NCBI GenBank assembly: GCA_019413925.1
Contig: DXMY01000041.1
Location: forward strand, 62,001-126,000
DNA: 64,000 nt
From: Collinsella sp.
Lineage (GTDB): Bacteria; Actinomycetota; Coriobacteriia; Coriobacteriales; Coriobacteriaceae
Reading direction: 5' to 3'
The position numbers and the translations under genes are program-made. Of the stretch, positions 1-8,308 are shown in pieces. Within the stretch, counting starts at the first letter, position 1. Each line of letters opens with the position of its first letter. The notes beneath the pieces are model-generated. The model ran no database searches and was not told where the DNA came from. It worked only from the letters and a program-made list of their open reading frames with translations.

Positions 1-533
1 AGCTCCGGAGTGTCATCTTCAAACGACATAAATGCGTAGTCAACGTAGGGAAAATGATTCTCGCAGGCATATTCGGGATCCTGGCTGAACACCGAGAAGT
101 CCATAACCACCGTCTTGCCCGCATCATGCCACTCGGGCAGGAGGTCCAAACAATTGCCAAACAGGTCGGTATGAATGATGTCATGCTCTAGGATAAACGC
201 CCGGTCGTCTTCATTCGGTCGATATGTCTCCATTACGCCATCGATTGCCTCGAGATGCACACGATCGACGCCGTCTTTCAATGCCATGAGCATCACCGAA
301 GTGTCGCCATCCTCCACCCGCAGGTGTGAGATATCGAACCCCTCAGCGGCCAGCGCCTCCCTCATCTTGTCTCCGTACTCGTCCTTGCCGACAACCGACA
401 CGGCGGATACCGAAACGCCCATTCGTGCAAGATGGATACCCCAGTCAATACCGTTACCAGTCGGATAGAACACGCCGATGTTTTGATAGACGTCCGCGCA
501 GCAAAAACCAGCCGCACACGCTTTAATACCCAT
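1..533 (-). CDS. frlD: PfkB-family sugar kinase, fructoselysine-6-kinase-like (3' end off window)
   Basis: The reading frame opens at ATG 533-531, 6 bases after a GGAGAAG ribosome site, and runs off the left edge with 177 codons visible. The N-terminus carries the PfkB substrate-binding pattern (FYPTGNGIDWGIHLARMG, then VVGKDEYGD), and VDYAFMSFED near the edge matches FrlD-type kinases. The C-terminal GAGD catalytic motif lies outside the window. Expected role: cytosolic ATP-dependent phosphorylation of an Amadori compound such as fructoselysine, before cleavage by the FrlB-like protein. A second, different PfkB kinase lies directly upstream, so this copy may serve another substrate. The family is clear; the exact substrate is inferred from neighbours. 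Confidence 0.85.
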   Translation of the reverse strand, partial: MGIKACAAGFCCADVYQNIGVFYPTGNGIDWGIHLARMGVSVSAVSVVGKDEYGDKMREALAAEGFDISHLRVEDGDTSVMLMALKDGVDRVHLEAIDGVMETYRPNEDDRAFILEHDIIHTDLFGNCLDLLPEWHDAGKTVVMDFSVFSQDPEYACENHFPYVDYAFMSFEDDTPE

Positions 534-654
534 ACTCTTCTCCAATGTTCAAAAGGGGACCCACCACATAACGAGCCCCCTTTTCGCGTTTCGCTTATTG
601 TTTTGCATCGGCTGTCCAAGGCCTCATAGCCAGACCGCCGTACGCTTTCTTAAG

Positions 655-1518
655 CTATTCGACGATTGGTGCTCCGTGGCCCCAAGAACCTTCCATGCCG
701 CACACGGTCGAGGCAAACCCGGCAGCAAAATCGAGCGCGCGCTCGATGGCCTCGGCGCCATCCTTACCACGCTTGGCGGAATCGAGATAGCACATCAAAA
801 ACGAGGTGAGGAACGAGTCGCCCGCCCCCATGGTGTCCTTCATGTCCGTTACCGGTTTAGCCAGCTGGCGGTAATAACGCTCGCCGTCGTAAGCAATGCA
901 GCCCTCGGCGCCCGCCGTAGCCGACACAAAACGCGGACCCAGGCCCTTCACCCATGCCAGACGCTCGCGAATCTCGTCCTCACTCGCGGCATCCGCCGCA
1001 CTAAAGAAAGCAAAATCGACGTAGGGCGCAATCTGCTCGTAGTACTCGTCGGTGGAGTCGTCCGAAAAGTCAAAAGAGACCGTGACGCCCGCAGCCTTCA
1101 ACTTGGGCAGCTCGCGCTCGGTAAAGCAATAGTTGCCCGAATGAACCACATCGAACTGCTTCATGTACGAAAGGTCAAAGCGATCGAGGACATAGCGCGC
1201 ATCGCCACGGATACCGCCCTCGTTGGAGCCGAGGAAGACACGGTCACCGTCAACGACGGTCACGCGAGCCGCTCCGTTCTCGCCAATCATCTGCTCGCAC
1301 TTGTCAAGTTCGATACCCTCATCCTCGAGGCTTGCAATGACATGCTCGGCAGCGGCGTCATTGCCAAAAATGCCCATGTATGCGGAGCGTGCGGCACCGC
1401 ATTTCTTGGCATAAACGGCGAAGTTCACCGCGTTGCCGCCAGGATACATGGTGTGGATATGCTCGTAGCGATCGACGACGTTGTCGCCAAATCCGAGCGC
1501 GTTAACGTTAAATGCCAT
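655..1518 (-). CDS. frlD: PfkB-family sugar kinase, second fructoselysine-kinase-like copy
   Basis: A 287-residue kinase starting at ATG 1518-1516 (MAFNVNALGFGDN), preceded by AGGG; upstream in-frame starts lie inside the preceding gene. It shows the PfkB fold: an N-terminal GGNAVNFAVYAKKCG substrate loop and a C-terminal DTMGAGDSFL ATP-binding and catalytic signature (Asp is the base). Length and sequence fit the FrlD group (about 260-290 residues). It begins 13 bases after the FrlB-like gene and belongs to the same minus-strand unit. It is only moderately similar to the kinase at 1-533, so the two probably divide related Amadori substrates; that division is inference. Confidence 0.88.
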   Translation of the reverse strand: MAFNVNALGFGDNVVDRYEHIHTMYPGGNAVNFAVYAKKCGAARSAYMGIFGNDAAAEHVIASLEDEGIELDKCEQMIGENGAARVTVVDGDRVFLGSNEGGIRGDARYVLDRFDLSYMKQFDVVHSGNYCFTERELPKLKAAGVTVSFDFSDDSTDEYYEQIAPYVDFAFFSAADAASEDEIRERLAWVKGLGPRFVSATAGAEGCIAYDGERYYRQLAKPVTDMKDTMGAGDSFLTSFLMCYLDSAKRGKDGAEAIERALDFAAGFASTVCGMEGSWGHGAPIVE

Positions 1519-1531
1519 GGTATTTACCCTT

Positions 1532-2500
1532 CTAGTACTCGACGACGCCCATGTAGCGACGGAAATCGGGATCATGGTCAAACACCTTGCCGCGTGCAGC
1601 ACGCAGCTCGCAGTTCATGGCGTAGAACAGCACCGGGTCCAGATAGGCACGGACGCTCGCCGGCACGGCTTCCATACCGTACTCCTTGGCATCGAGCACC
1701 ATCAGCGTATCGGTATGCGTCTTAAGGAACGCCAGGGCGCGCTCGTCCATAGCACGGCACTCGCTGGAGCCCATCTGCAGGAAGTAAAAAACGCCATCCT
1801 GAGTAGCCTCGAAGGGGCCATGGAAGTACTCGGCAGAGTGGATGTAGCTGCAGTGCTGCCACTGCATCTCCATAAGAGAGCAGATAGCGAAACCGTAGGT
1901 CTGGCTAAAGTTGGGACCGCTGCCCAGAATATAGAAGAACTCATGCTCCTGGCAAAGCTTGGCAAAACGATCGCCCAGCTCGGCATTTACCTTCTCGCGT
2001 GCCGGGGGAAGAATCTTATCCATCTCGGCGATACCGGCATACATATCGGCAAGATCGACGTAGCCCTCCTGCTGATCGAGCAGCTCTGCCGCAAGCGACA
2101 GCGAAATGCCAGCGGGGACCTCGGCCTGCGGCACACCCTCGCCCCACGGGTAGACCCACGTGGTCCACTTGCCAGAGTCAATCTTGGATCCAGCGTTGTC
2201 GGTCTGGGCGATCACCGTAGCGCCGGCGGCAAGGGCGATCTCACAGCCCTCGACGACCTCGGGGGTGTTGCCACTGTGGCTGCAGGCAATGACCAGGGAT
2301 TTCTCACCCAAGCGGCGCGGACGCATGATATCGAACTCGCGAGCCGTATAGATATACGAAGTGAAGGTGGTTGCCTCGCGCTGCAGAAGCTCATGAGCCG
2401 GGATCAAATCGATCATGGAGCCACCGCAAGCAATCCAGTAGACGCTGTCGAACTTGCCCTTCTCGGCAATTGCCTCTTTGATCAGATCGTGTGCGTTCAT
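1532..2500 (-). CDS. frlB: SIS-domain deglycase, fructoselysine-6-phosphate deglycase-like
   Basis: A 322-residue protein of the FrlB/GlmS-isomerase type. Two SIS domains are visible: the first around residues 20-140 with IACGGSMIDLIPAHE and the phosphate-binding SHSGNT at 74-79, the second from about residue 185 with GSGPNFSQTYGFAICS and the conserved EYFHGPFE. The C-terminus, HDPDFRRYMGVVEY, is typical of FrlB. In the known pathway FrlB hydrolyses fructoselysine 6-phosphate to glucose 6-phosphate and lysine in the cytosol. It sits between the kinase and epimerase genes, which supports the pathway. The start has a GGAACTGG-like ribosome site. The precise Amadori amine is not determinable here. 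Confidence 0.87.
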   Translation of the reverse strand: MNAHDLIKEAIAEKGKFDSVYWIACGGSMIDLIPAHELLQREATTFTSYIYTAREFDIMRPRRLGEKSLVIACSHSGNTPEVVEGCEIALAAGATVIAQTDNAGSKIDSGKWTTWVYPWGEGVPQAEVPAGISLSLAAELLDQQEGYVDLADMYAGIAEMDKILPPAREKVNAELGDRFAKLCQEHEFFYILGSGPNFSQTYGFAICSLMEMQWQHCSYIHSAEYFHGPFEATQDGVFYFLQMGSSECRAMDERALAFLKTHTDTLMVLDAKEYGMEAVPASVRAYLDPVLFYAMNCELRAARGKVFDHDPDFRRYMGVVEY

Positions 2501-2562
2501 ATCCAGTTCCTTTCTTGTTTAGTCCGCAATCAATGACGTTGACTGCGTGGCCGATAGTTGTT

Positions 2563-3414
2563 TTAGTCAATCAGATATTTCTCGAATGCGGCCATGTTCT
2601 TGGCATCTGCCGCCGCCGGGTCATCGTAGTAACGCCCGTCCGTGATTTCCTGGCCCAGCATGCCATCGAAACCATGGGCATTAAGCGTGGCGACGAAGGC
2701 GTCCATATCGTGCTTGCCATCGCCCCACACCAGATGGCCATACGGGTCACCGTCGATAAAGTGCATCTCGTGAATTGCCCCATCACCAAAGGCGGCAAAC
2801 CAGTCCTCGAGCGTCTCGCCCGCAACGCCCATCGCGGTTGTATCAACCATGGGCTGTAAGTACGGGCTCGCGACCTCGTCAATCATGCGCTTCGCATCGG
2901 AAACCGTCGTCACAAGGTTGCTCTCCTCGGGACGCAGGCTTTCCATCGTAAGCACCAGACCGTGCTCGCCGGCATACTCCGCCAGAATGGACAAGTGCTC
3001 GCGGCTGCGCTTCCAGGCTTCCTCGCGGTCCTCGTCCCAGTCGCCCCAGCCCGAGTTGACGGACATACGGTCGCACCCAAGTACCTCGGCAAGCTCAATG
3101 CCGTGCTTAAAGTACGCCAGGCTGCGCTGTTCATGCAGCGGTTTGCGTGCGCAGTACTGCCAAGGATAGACAACATTCTCGGGGCACAGAGTACGATACC
3201 TAAGCCCACGGTCTGCAGCCTTTTTCGCCAGGACCTCAGCCTCAAAGTAGCCCGTATGGTCGAGTGTCACATGCGGCTCTGCACACCACAGCTCAATGGA
3301 CTCAAAGCCCAAACGCTGCTGCACATCAAGGAAGTAATCGAGCGACCACATGATGTAGTGGATATTCATGCCCGCAATCTGTTCGCGGCGCAGCGTCGGT
3401 TTGGATTCAGACAT
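2563..3414 (-). CDS. frlC: TIM-barrel sugar isomerase/epimerase, fructoselysine 3-epimerase-like
   Basis: A 283-residue AP-endonuclease-2/xylose-isomerase-like TIM barrel. Candidate metal ligands appear in order: Glu in TMESLRP, Asp in PMVDTT, His in EMHFIDGD and Glu in GQEITDG. This matches E. coli FrlC, which interconverts psicoselysine and fructoselysine. It starts with MSESKPTLRREQ at 3414, one base after the stop of the amidohydrolase gene, so translation is probably coupled. The N-terminal extension before the first strand (INIHYIMWSLDYF-like segment) is normal. The gene sits between frlB and the amidohydrolase, consistent with feeding alternative Amadori isomers into the FrlB step. Confidence 0.82.
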   Translation of the reverse strand: MSESKPTLRREQIAGMNIHYIMWSLDYFLDVQQRLGFESIELWCAEPHVTLDHTGYFEAEVLAKKAADRGLRYRTLCPENVVYPWQYCARKPLHEQRSLAYFKHGIELAEVLGCDRMSVNSGWGDWDEDREEAWKRSREHLSILAEYAGEHGLVLTMESLRPEESNLVTTVSDAKRMIDEVASPYLQPMVDTTAMGVAGETLEDWFAAFGDGAIHEMHFIDGDPYGHLVWGDGKHDMDAFVATLNAHGFDGMLGQEITDGRYYDDPAAADAKNMAAFEKYLID

Positions 3415-3415
3415 C

Positions 3416-4999
3416 TTATGCCTCCTTATTTCGATCGAACACGATTTGTCCGTCCGACATCGTCATATCAACCGAAAGATCGCGTGCGTCGCGATAATCG
3501 AGGTCGAACGCATCCCGATCGAGCACGCAGATATCGGCAAGCTTGCCGACCTCAAGCGTACCCAGTTCGTCTTCGCGCATCAGATCGTACGCGCCCCCGG
3601 CAGTCCAAGCACGCAAGAGCTCGACAAGCGTCAGCGCGTTGGCCTCATTCACGGGCAGTCCATCGTCGAAGTGTCCACCGCACGCGCTGTAGATTGACTC
3701 GCCCAGGCTCGGAATCAGCAGTGGCAAATCCGTACCACAGCACACCGTGCATCCGGAATCTTCCATGCCGCGGCGATTCCAGCTGTGCATAAGTCGCGTC
3801 TCGCCAATTTGTCGACGCATCATCGACAGGCAATCCTCGCGCCGGTCCAGCGTCAAAATCTGCGGATAGACCTCGCAAATTCCACCTAACTTGCCAAACT
3901 CGACAAGATCGGTCGGATCAGAGTTCTCGAGATCGGTAATCGCATGGCGGCGAAGCAACCGTCCATGCTCGTCTCGAGGCAGCGAGGCATAGAGCGCCAC
4001 GGTGCGACGAACGGCGCCATCACCCTGGCAATGCAAGGAATATCGGAAGCCGTCAGCATCAATTGCGCGCAGCTCGTTCTCAATCAGATCCCACTCGGGC
4101 TCCTCGACAACCGTCTTGCCGGCAGCTCCCGCATCGGCCGTGTCCTCATAGGGGTCAATCATCTCGGCAAGCCCCGCCCATACGCCGCGATCGGTCATAC
4201 GGTTGAAGCCAGAAAAACGAACGAACGGTCCCCGAAAGCGCTCTCGTGCCTCGCGAGCATACGACAGATTTGCACCGGCACCCACCGGCTGCGACATCAT
4301 AGAGACGCGAACCGTCAGCTCGCCAGATTCTTCACGGCGAGCCATTTCGTCGGCAAAACCGTAGTAGTCATCAAACGCCATCTCCTTGATGGCGGTAACG
4401 CCGCGCTCGTTAAGCATGCTCATGTAGTCCGAATACCCCGCACGTACCTCGGGCAGCGCGAGGAAATCGCTCATCATGCGCCAGATCTTTTCGGCATAGC
4501 ACGCCTGGGGCGTGAAGCCGTATCGCACACTGGCGGCAGCATTGAGAACGCAGGTCTCCGCACCCGGTGTAAAGCAGACGACAGGGATATCGCCAAAACA
4601 ATCGTCAAACACAGCCGCCGTATTTGCGTTCTCGGCATCCGATGCCAACGTTTCGGGTAGGTTGTGGCCAAAAGCCGCCGCGCAATCCGGATGATCTTCT
4701 TTCCATGCACGCAAGAGCGACACGGCCTCTTTGGCATCAGCGATGCCGGACAGATCAGGCCCCAACGTCCGCAGCGCCCAGCCTGTATAGAAGGTATGCA
4801 CATCGATCAGGCCAGGCATGACGGTGCGGTCGCCCAGGTCAACTACCTCGTCCGCCTGGGTCAAATACGAAGCTAGCTCACACTTGGTGCCAACAGCCTC
4901 AATTCGATTGCCACGGACCGCTACGAAACCTTCAAACGGCAGGTCCCCCGTACCGGTAAAGACGCTCTTAGACGTCAGGACCGTCAAACGATCGGACAT
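3416..4999 (-). CDS. YtcJ-like amidohydrolase with altered metal site
   Basis: A 527-residue amidohydrolase-3/YtcJ-type protein. The start chosen is ATG 4999 because AGGTGG precedes it by about 5 bases; an in-frame GTG at 5008 directly abuts the upstream stop. The PGLIDVH strand is present, but the usual His-x-His metal pair reads H-T-F, so the second histidine is missing. Later family segments are visible: YSLHCQGDGAV, RHAITDLENSD and the Asp in CCGTDLPLLIPS. It could hydrolyse an amide or N-acyl group on the imported substrate. The altered metal motif means activity or metal content may differ from the family. It lies between the transporter and frlC in one operon. Confidence 0.78.
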   Translation of the reverse strand: MSDRLTVLTSKSVFTGTGDLPFEGFVAVRGNRIEAVGTKCELASYLTQADEVVDLGDRTVMPGLIDVHTFYTGWALRTLGPDLSGIADAKEAVSLLRAWKEDHPDCAAAFGHNLPETLASDAENANTAAVFDDCFGDIPVVCFTPGAETCVLNAAASVRYGFTPQACYAEKIWRMMSDFLALPEVRAGYSDYMSMLNERGVTAIKEMAFDDYYGFADEMARREESGELTVRVSMMSQPVGAGANLSYAREARERFRGPFVRFSGFNRMTDRGVWAGLAEMIDPYEDTADAGAAGKTVVEEPEWDLIENELRAIDADGFRYSLHCQGDGAVRRTVALYASLPRDEHGRLLRRHAITDLENSDPTDLVEFGKLGGICEVYPQILTLDRREDCLSMMRRQIGETRLMHSWNRRGMEDSGCTVCCGTDLPLLIPSLGESIYSACGGHFDDGLPVNEANALTLVELLRAWTAGGAYDLMREDELGTLEVGKLADICVLDRDAFDLDYRDARDLSVDMTMSDGQIVFDRNKEA

Positions 5000-5008
5000 C
5001 ACAACCAC

Positions 5009-6472
5009 CTACGCCGGAAGCATGCCAGAGATTGCCGTTACGATCAGGCCAAAGACGACCATGAAAATGAAGAACTTCCAAATGGTCTTCCACCATTGAC
5101 CAAACGAGATCTTTGCCACGGCAAGACCGGCAACCGTCATGCCCGCCACGGGACTGATGGTGTTGATGGTCTGATTAGCAAACTGGAGCGCGGTAACGGC
5201 GGCTTCGGGATTGAGGCCCATAAGCTCGGTCAGCGGACCCATGACGGGCATGGTGAGCGCCGCAAGTCCAGAGCTCGAGGGAACCAGCAAAGAGAGCAGG
5301 CCAAGGACGATATACATAAACGTGGTGTAGACGGCGGCAGGTGCACCGGCCAGTGCAGTAGCGAGCGCCTGGAGGATGGTGTCGATGATCATGCCACCCT
5401 CTGCGATGACCAAGATACCGCGAGCGATGCCGATGACGATAGCGGCATACGCAAAGTCGGCAATGCCTTTAACGAACTCCTCGGCGATCGTCTGCTGGTC
5501 AAGGCCGCCCAGGATACCGGCAAGCAAGCCCATACCAAGGAACACGGCGGAAATCTCATTCATGTACCAGCCCTGGGTAACAAGACCCCAGACGATAATG
5601 CCCATGCCGCAGGCAAAATCGATAAGCACGAGCTTCTGACGGGTAGTGAACTCTTCCTCGATGGAGGCATCGGTCACGGAAAACTCAGCACGCTTGAGCT
5701 TATCGTCCTCGTACACAATGGACGACTCGGGATTTTTCTTGACACGCATGGCGTAGCGCATGGCCCATGCGATACCAACGGCAGTGAAGATGACCCAAGA
5801 AACGGCGCGCAGCCACAGCTGAGGATTGCCCTCGATACCAATGATGCCTTGGGCGATCAAAACATTAAACGGGTCGATGGTCGAAGCACAATATCCCAGG
5901 TTAGGACCAAGGAAGCAGATGATAAACGCCGTCATCGAGTCATACCCGATACCCATCATGATGGGAATGAAGATGGCATAGAACGGCAGGGCTTCCTCAG
6001 ACATACCAAACGTAGTGCCGCAAATGGACAGCAACGTCATCGTGATGGGAATGATGAGGATGTCCTTGTTCTTGAGCTTTTTAATCACACGGCTCATGCC
6101 GGCATTCAAAGCGTTGGTCTTGGTGATGACTGCGAACGATCCGCCAATCAATAAGACGAACGCAACGACGTCGGCAGCCTCCTGGATGCCCTTAGTAGGC
6201 GCTTGCAGGACCGCAAAGATATCCTGGCCCAGATTGATGGTCTCGCCGGTCTCGGAATCGGTGTAGTTCTTATCAACCTGTTCATAGGTTCCAGCAACGG
6301 CGACTTCACGCTCGCCCGCCGCTGTCGAAATCGTCTTGCGCTGATACTGACCAGAGGGAACGATCCAAGTCAGGACCGCAAAGACAACGATCAGCAAGAA
6401 CATGATCGTATAGACATGCGGTAATTTGAACTTAAAACGTCTGTTTGTCTTCTTCGCCTTCGTATCTGACAT
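5009..6472 (-). CDS. YfcC-family membrane carrier
   Basis: A 487-residue polytopic membrane protein starting at ATG 6472, 6 bases after GGAGG. The first hydrophobic segment follows a short basic N-terminus (residues 1-20), then comes an extracytoplasmic loop with GEREVAVAGTYEQVDKNYTD, and 11-12 further membrane segments. Motifs typical of the YfcC/basic-amino-acid antiporter-like group are present: the C4-dicarboxylate-carrier-like LVPSSSGLAALTMPVM and QFANQTINTISPVAGMT. The position just upstream of the amidohydrolase suggests it imports the cluster substrate, replacing the APC permease FrlA of E. coli. Substrate assignment is inference. Confidence 0.83.
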   Translation of the reverse strand: MSDTKAKKTNRRFKFKLPHVYTIMFLLIVVFAVLTWIVPSGQYQRKTISTAAGEREVAVAGTYEQVDKNYTDSETGETINLGQDIFAVLQAPTKGIQEAADVVAFVLLIGGSFAVITKTNALNAGMSRVIKKLKNKDILIIPITMTLLSICGTTFGMSEEALPFYAIFIPIMMGIGYDSMTAFIICFLGPNLGYCASTIDPFNVLIAQGIIGIEGNPQLWLRAVSWVIFTAVGIAWAMRYAMRVKKNPESSIVYEDDKLKRAEFSVTDASIEEEFTTRQKLVLIDFACGMGIIVWGLVTQGWYMNEISAVFLGMGLLAGILGGLDQQTIAEEFVKGIADFAYAAIVIGIARGILVIAEGGMIIDTILQALATALAGAPAAVYTTFMYIVLGLLSLLVPSSSGLAALTMPVMGPLTELMGLNPEAAVTALQFANQTINTISPVAGMTVAGLAVAKISFGQWWKTIWKFFIFMVVFGLIVTAISGMLPA

Positions 6473-6640
6473 AGATACCTCCAAAGAACTCGAGACTGCA
6501 TCGCATCTCGCTTCAACGCCTGCGTAAGGCAAACGTTCTATGACGTTCCATAGATTACCAGCAGTTTTTCCCATCATCAAGATAATTTCAAACTGATTGC
6601 CGCGACGCGGTTGAACGGTTGCGTTCGCGCCGTGAACGGT

Positions 6641-6680
6641 ATGGAGACGCCCGGTGAGATGATCAACCGGGTGTCTCCAT
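6641..6680. repeat. Intergenic inverted repeat after the GntR gene
   Basis: Two 15-base arms (6641-6655 and 6666-6680) with 14 of 15 positions complementary and a 10-base loop (GAGATGATCA). It begins 10 bases past the regulator stop codon at 6691 (minus direction). No T-run follows on either strand, so it is not a standard intrinsic terminator, although it may still end or protect the transcript. It has the same architecture as the other long palindromes in this window. Confidence 0.75.
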
Positions 6681-6690
6681 TCGCAATGTC

Positions 6691-7434
6691 CTAGATGTCA
6701 AAGACGTAGCGAGACCCAACGATCCGCTGACGACCGATGATAAACGGCCGCCGCTGCTCATCGAAAAAGAAGGCTTCCATATAAAACAAGGGTTCGCCAA
6801 CGGGAACTGCCAACAGCCGAGCGACCTCAGGCGACGCGCACGCGATCTCGAGTGTGCACGGGTCGGTAAACGCGGGCGTACGGCCCGTCCGGTTACGCAC
6901 GAACTCAAAAATGGATTGGTTAGATAGAGGTGCCGTTGATAGATAAGCGTTGTCCTCGTAAACGTATATATTGTTCTCGAGCATGACGGGGACTCCATCG
7001 GCAGTACGCACACGCTCAACGCAGATCAAGTCAGTTCCAACGGGAACACCAAAGAACTGCGCTTCGGTGGAATCCGCCGGCAGTATCTTTCTCGAAATGA
7101 CGCACGCCCCCGGCTCCATTCCGTTAACGCGGCATGCGTCCGAAAAACTCTGGACGTCATCCTTCTGGCGAATCTTGCGCTTAAGCTTGGGGGCATTGAC
7201 AAACGTGCCTTTCCCCTGCCGCTTCGTTAGATAGCCCTGCTGGACGAGCTCCTCAATAGCGCGTCGCACGGTAACGCGGCCAACTTTATAGCTCTCAGCC
7301 AATTCGAATTCGTTGGGTATCCGCGCGCCCGCCTTGTAGGCACCGGAGTTGATTTCGTTTTTAATGATATCGATAACCTGTTGGTACAGCGGTATCGCTG
7401 CTTTACCGTCAGTTAGCCCTTCAGTCGGTGGCAT
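6691..7434 (-). CDS. GntR-family regulator with UTRA ligand domain
   Basis: A 247-residue cytosolic DNA-binding protein. Residues 15-80 form the GntR winged helix (IPLYQQVIDIIKNEI, RIPNEFELAESYKVGRVTVR, GYLTKRQGKGTFV); residues about 95-245 are a UTRA effector domain (RVRTADGVPVMLENN, FIIGRQRIVGSRYVF). A GGGAGAGGGT ribosome site precedes ATG 7434. It is separated from the Amadori cluster by 218 bases and is co-oriented, as FrlR is in known fructoselysine operons, so it probably senses a phosphorylated sugar-amine intermediate and controls the cluster. That link is inferred from position and domain type. Confidence 0.87.
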   Translation of the reverse strand: MPPTEGLTDGKAAIPLYQQVIDIIKNEINSGAYKAGARIPNEFELAESYKVGRVTVRRAIEELVQQGYLTKRQGKGTFVNAPKLKRKIRQKDDVQSFSDACRVNGMEPGACVISRKILPADSTEAQFFGVPVGTDLICVERVRTADGVPVMLENNIYVYEDNAYLSTAPLSNQSIFEFVRNRTGRTPAFTDPCTLEIACASPEVARLLAVPVGEPLFYMEAFFFDEQRRPFIIGRQRIVGSRYVFDI

Positions 7435-7464
7435 ATACCCTCTCCCAGCACAATTAAGTCTAAA

Positions 7465-7501
7465 GCGGGCCCAAGGGCATTCAGCAAGCCCTTAAGCCCG
7501 C
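7465..7501. terminator. Imperfect hairpin between HAD phosphatase and GntR genes
   Basis: GCGGGC (7465-7470) and AAGGGC (7473-7478) pair with GCCCTT (7488-7493) and GCCCGC (7496-7501) around a 9-base loop, with a 2-base internal mismatch. On the minus strand TTTAGACTTAATT follows, a weak U-rich tail, so it may terminate the HAD gene ending at 7585. It could equally be an operator ahead of the regulator. The rest of 7435-7584 shows nothing clear. Confidence 0.45.
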
Positions 7502-7584
7502 ATTAGCATTAAGTATGCTTGCTGCCGCACCAAAATGTCGGGTATTTACTCATCTGACCCGAAAAACGCGCAACTACCGCACTC

Positions 7585-8244
7585 CTAAGAAAGCGTGAGC
7601 AGCTCCGGCAGCTGGTCGATAATCTTGTCCGCGGCATCCTGGCTAAAGCCAAAGCGTTCCTCGCGCTTGGCAATGACTGTCAGGCCAGCTCGCTTGCCGG
7701 CAGTGATGCCAGGCACCGAATCCTCGACGCAGCAGCAGCGATTCGCGGGCAGCCCCAGCAGGTCCAGCGCATGCAGGTAGATGTCGGGCTCGGGCTTGCT
7801 CTCCTTAAACTGCTCGCCACTCACCACATGCTCAAAGGCATCCGACAGCCCGCATGCGTTGAGCACTTCCTCGATGCTATCCATGGGAGACGAGCTGGCA
7901 AGCGCCACGCGAACGCCACGGCGCGGCAGCTCTCGAATCGTATCCACGGCGCCTGGGTTAATCAAAGCCTGATAGTCGCGCGGACGCTTATGCGCCCACT
8001 CGTCCCAACGGGCCAACGCTTCCTCGCCAGTTAAATGCCCCTTACCGGCGCGCTCAAACCAATCGACCAGCATACGCAGGAAGAACTGATGCGAGGTACC
8101 GACCTGCCCATTCAACTCCTCTTGAGTCAGATTAAGCCCAAGCTCCTTGGCAAACGCGGCAGTCTCGCCCAGGTAGTAATACTCGGTATCGACAATGACG
8201 CCGTCCATGTCAAAGATAACGGCATCGAACGGAAATGCGGACAC
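7585..8244 (-). CDS. HAD-superfamily phosphatase, beta-phosphoglucomutase-like
   Basis: A 219-residue HAD subclass IA enzyme. GTG 8244 is chosen as start because GGGAGG lies 5 bases upstream; the longer in-frame extension has no ribosome site. Motif I is FDMDGVIVDTE (nucleophile and acid/base Asp), motif II ALASSSP, motif III Lys in ESKPEPDIY, and motif IV CVEDSVPGI. The helical cap lies between motifs I and II. Such enzymes dephosphorylate or isomerise small sugar phosphates; the substrate is not predictable. It is encoded 64 bases after the adjacent Cof-type phosphatase gene in the same direction, so the two may be cotranscribed. Confidence 0.85.
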   Translation of the reverse strand: MSAFPFDAVIFDMDGVIVDTEYYYLGETAAFAKELGLNLTQEELNGQVGTSHQFFLRMLVDWFERAGKGHLTGEEALARWDEWAHKRPRDYQALINPGAVDTIRELPRRGVRVALASSSPMDSIEEVLNACGLSDAFEHVVSGEQFKESKPEPDIYLHALDLLGLPANRCCCVEDSVPGITAGKRAGLTVIAKREERFGFSQDAADKIIDQLPELLTLS

Positions 8245-8308
8245 GGCACCCTCCCTAACAAAAGGACGCCCGCGAGCAGGCGCCCGAACCATGCATTAAT
8301 CGGCGATT

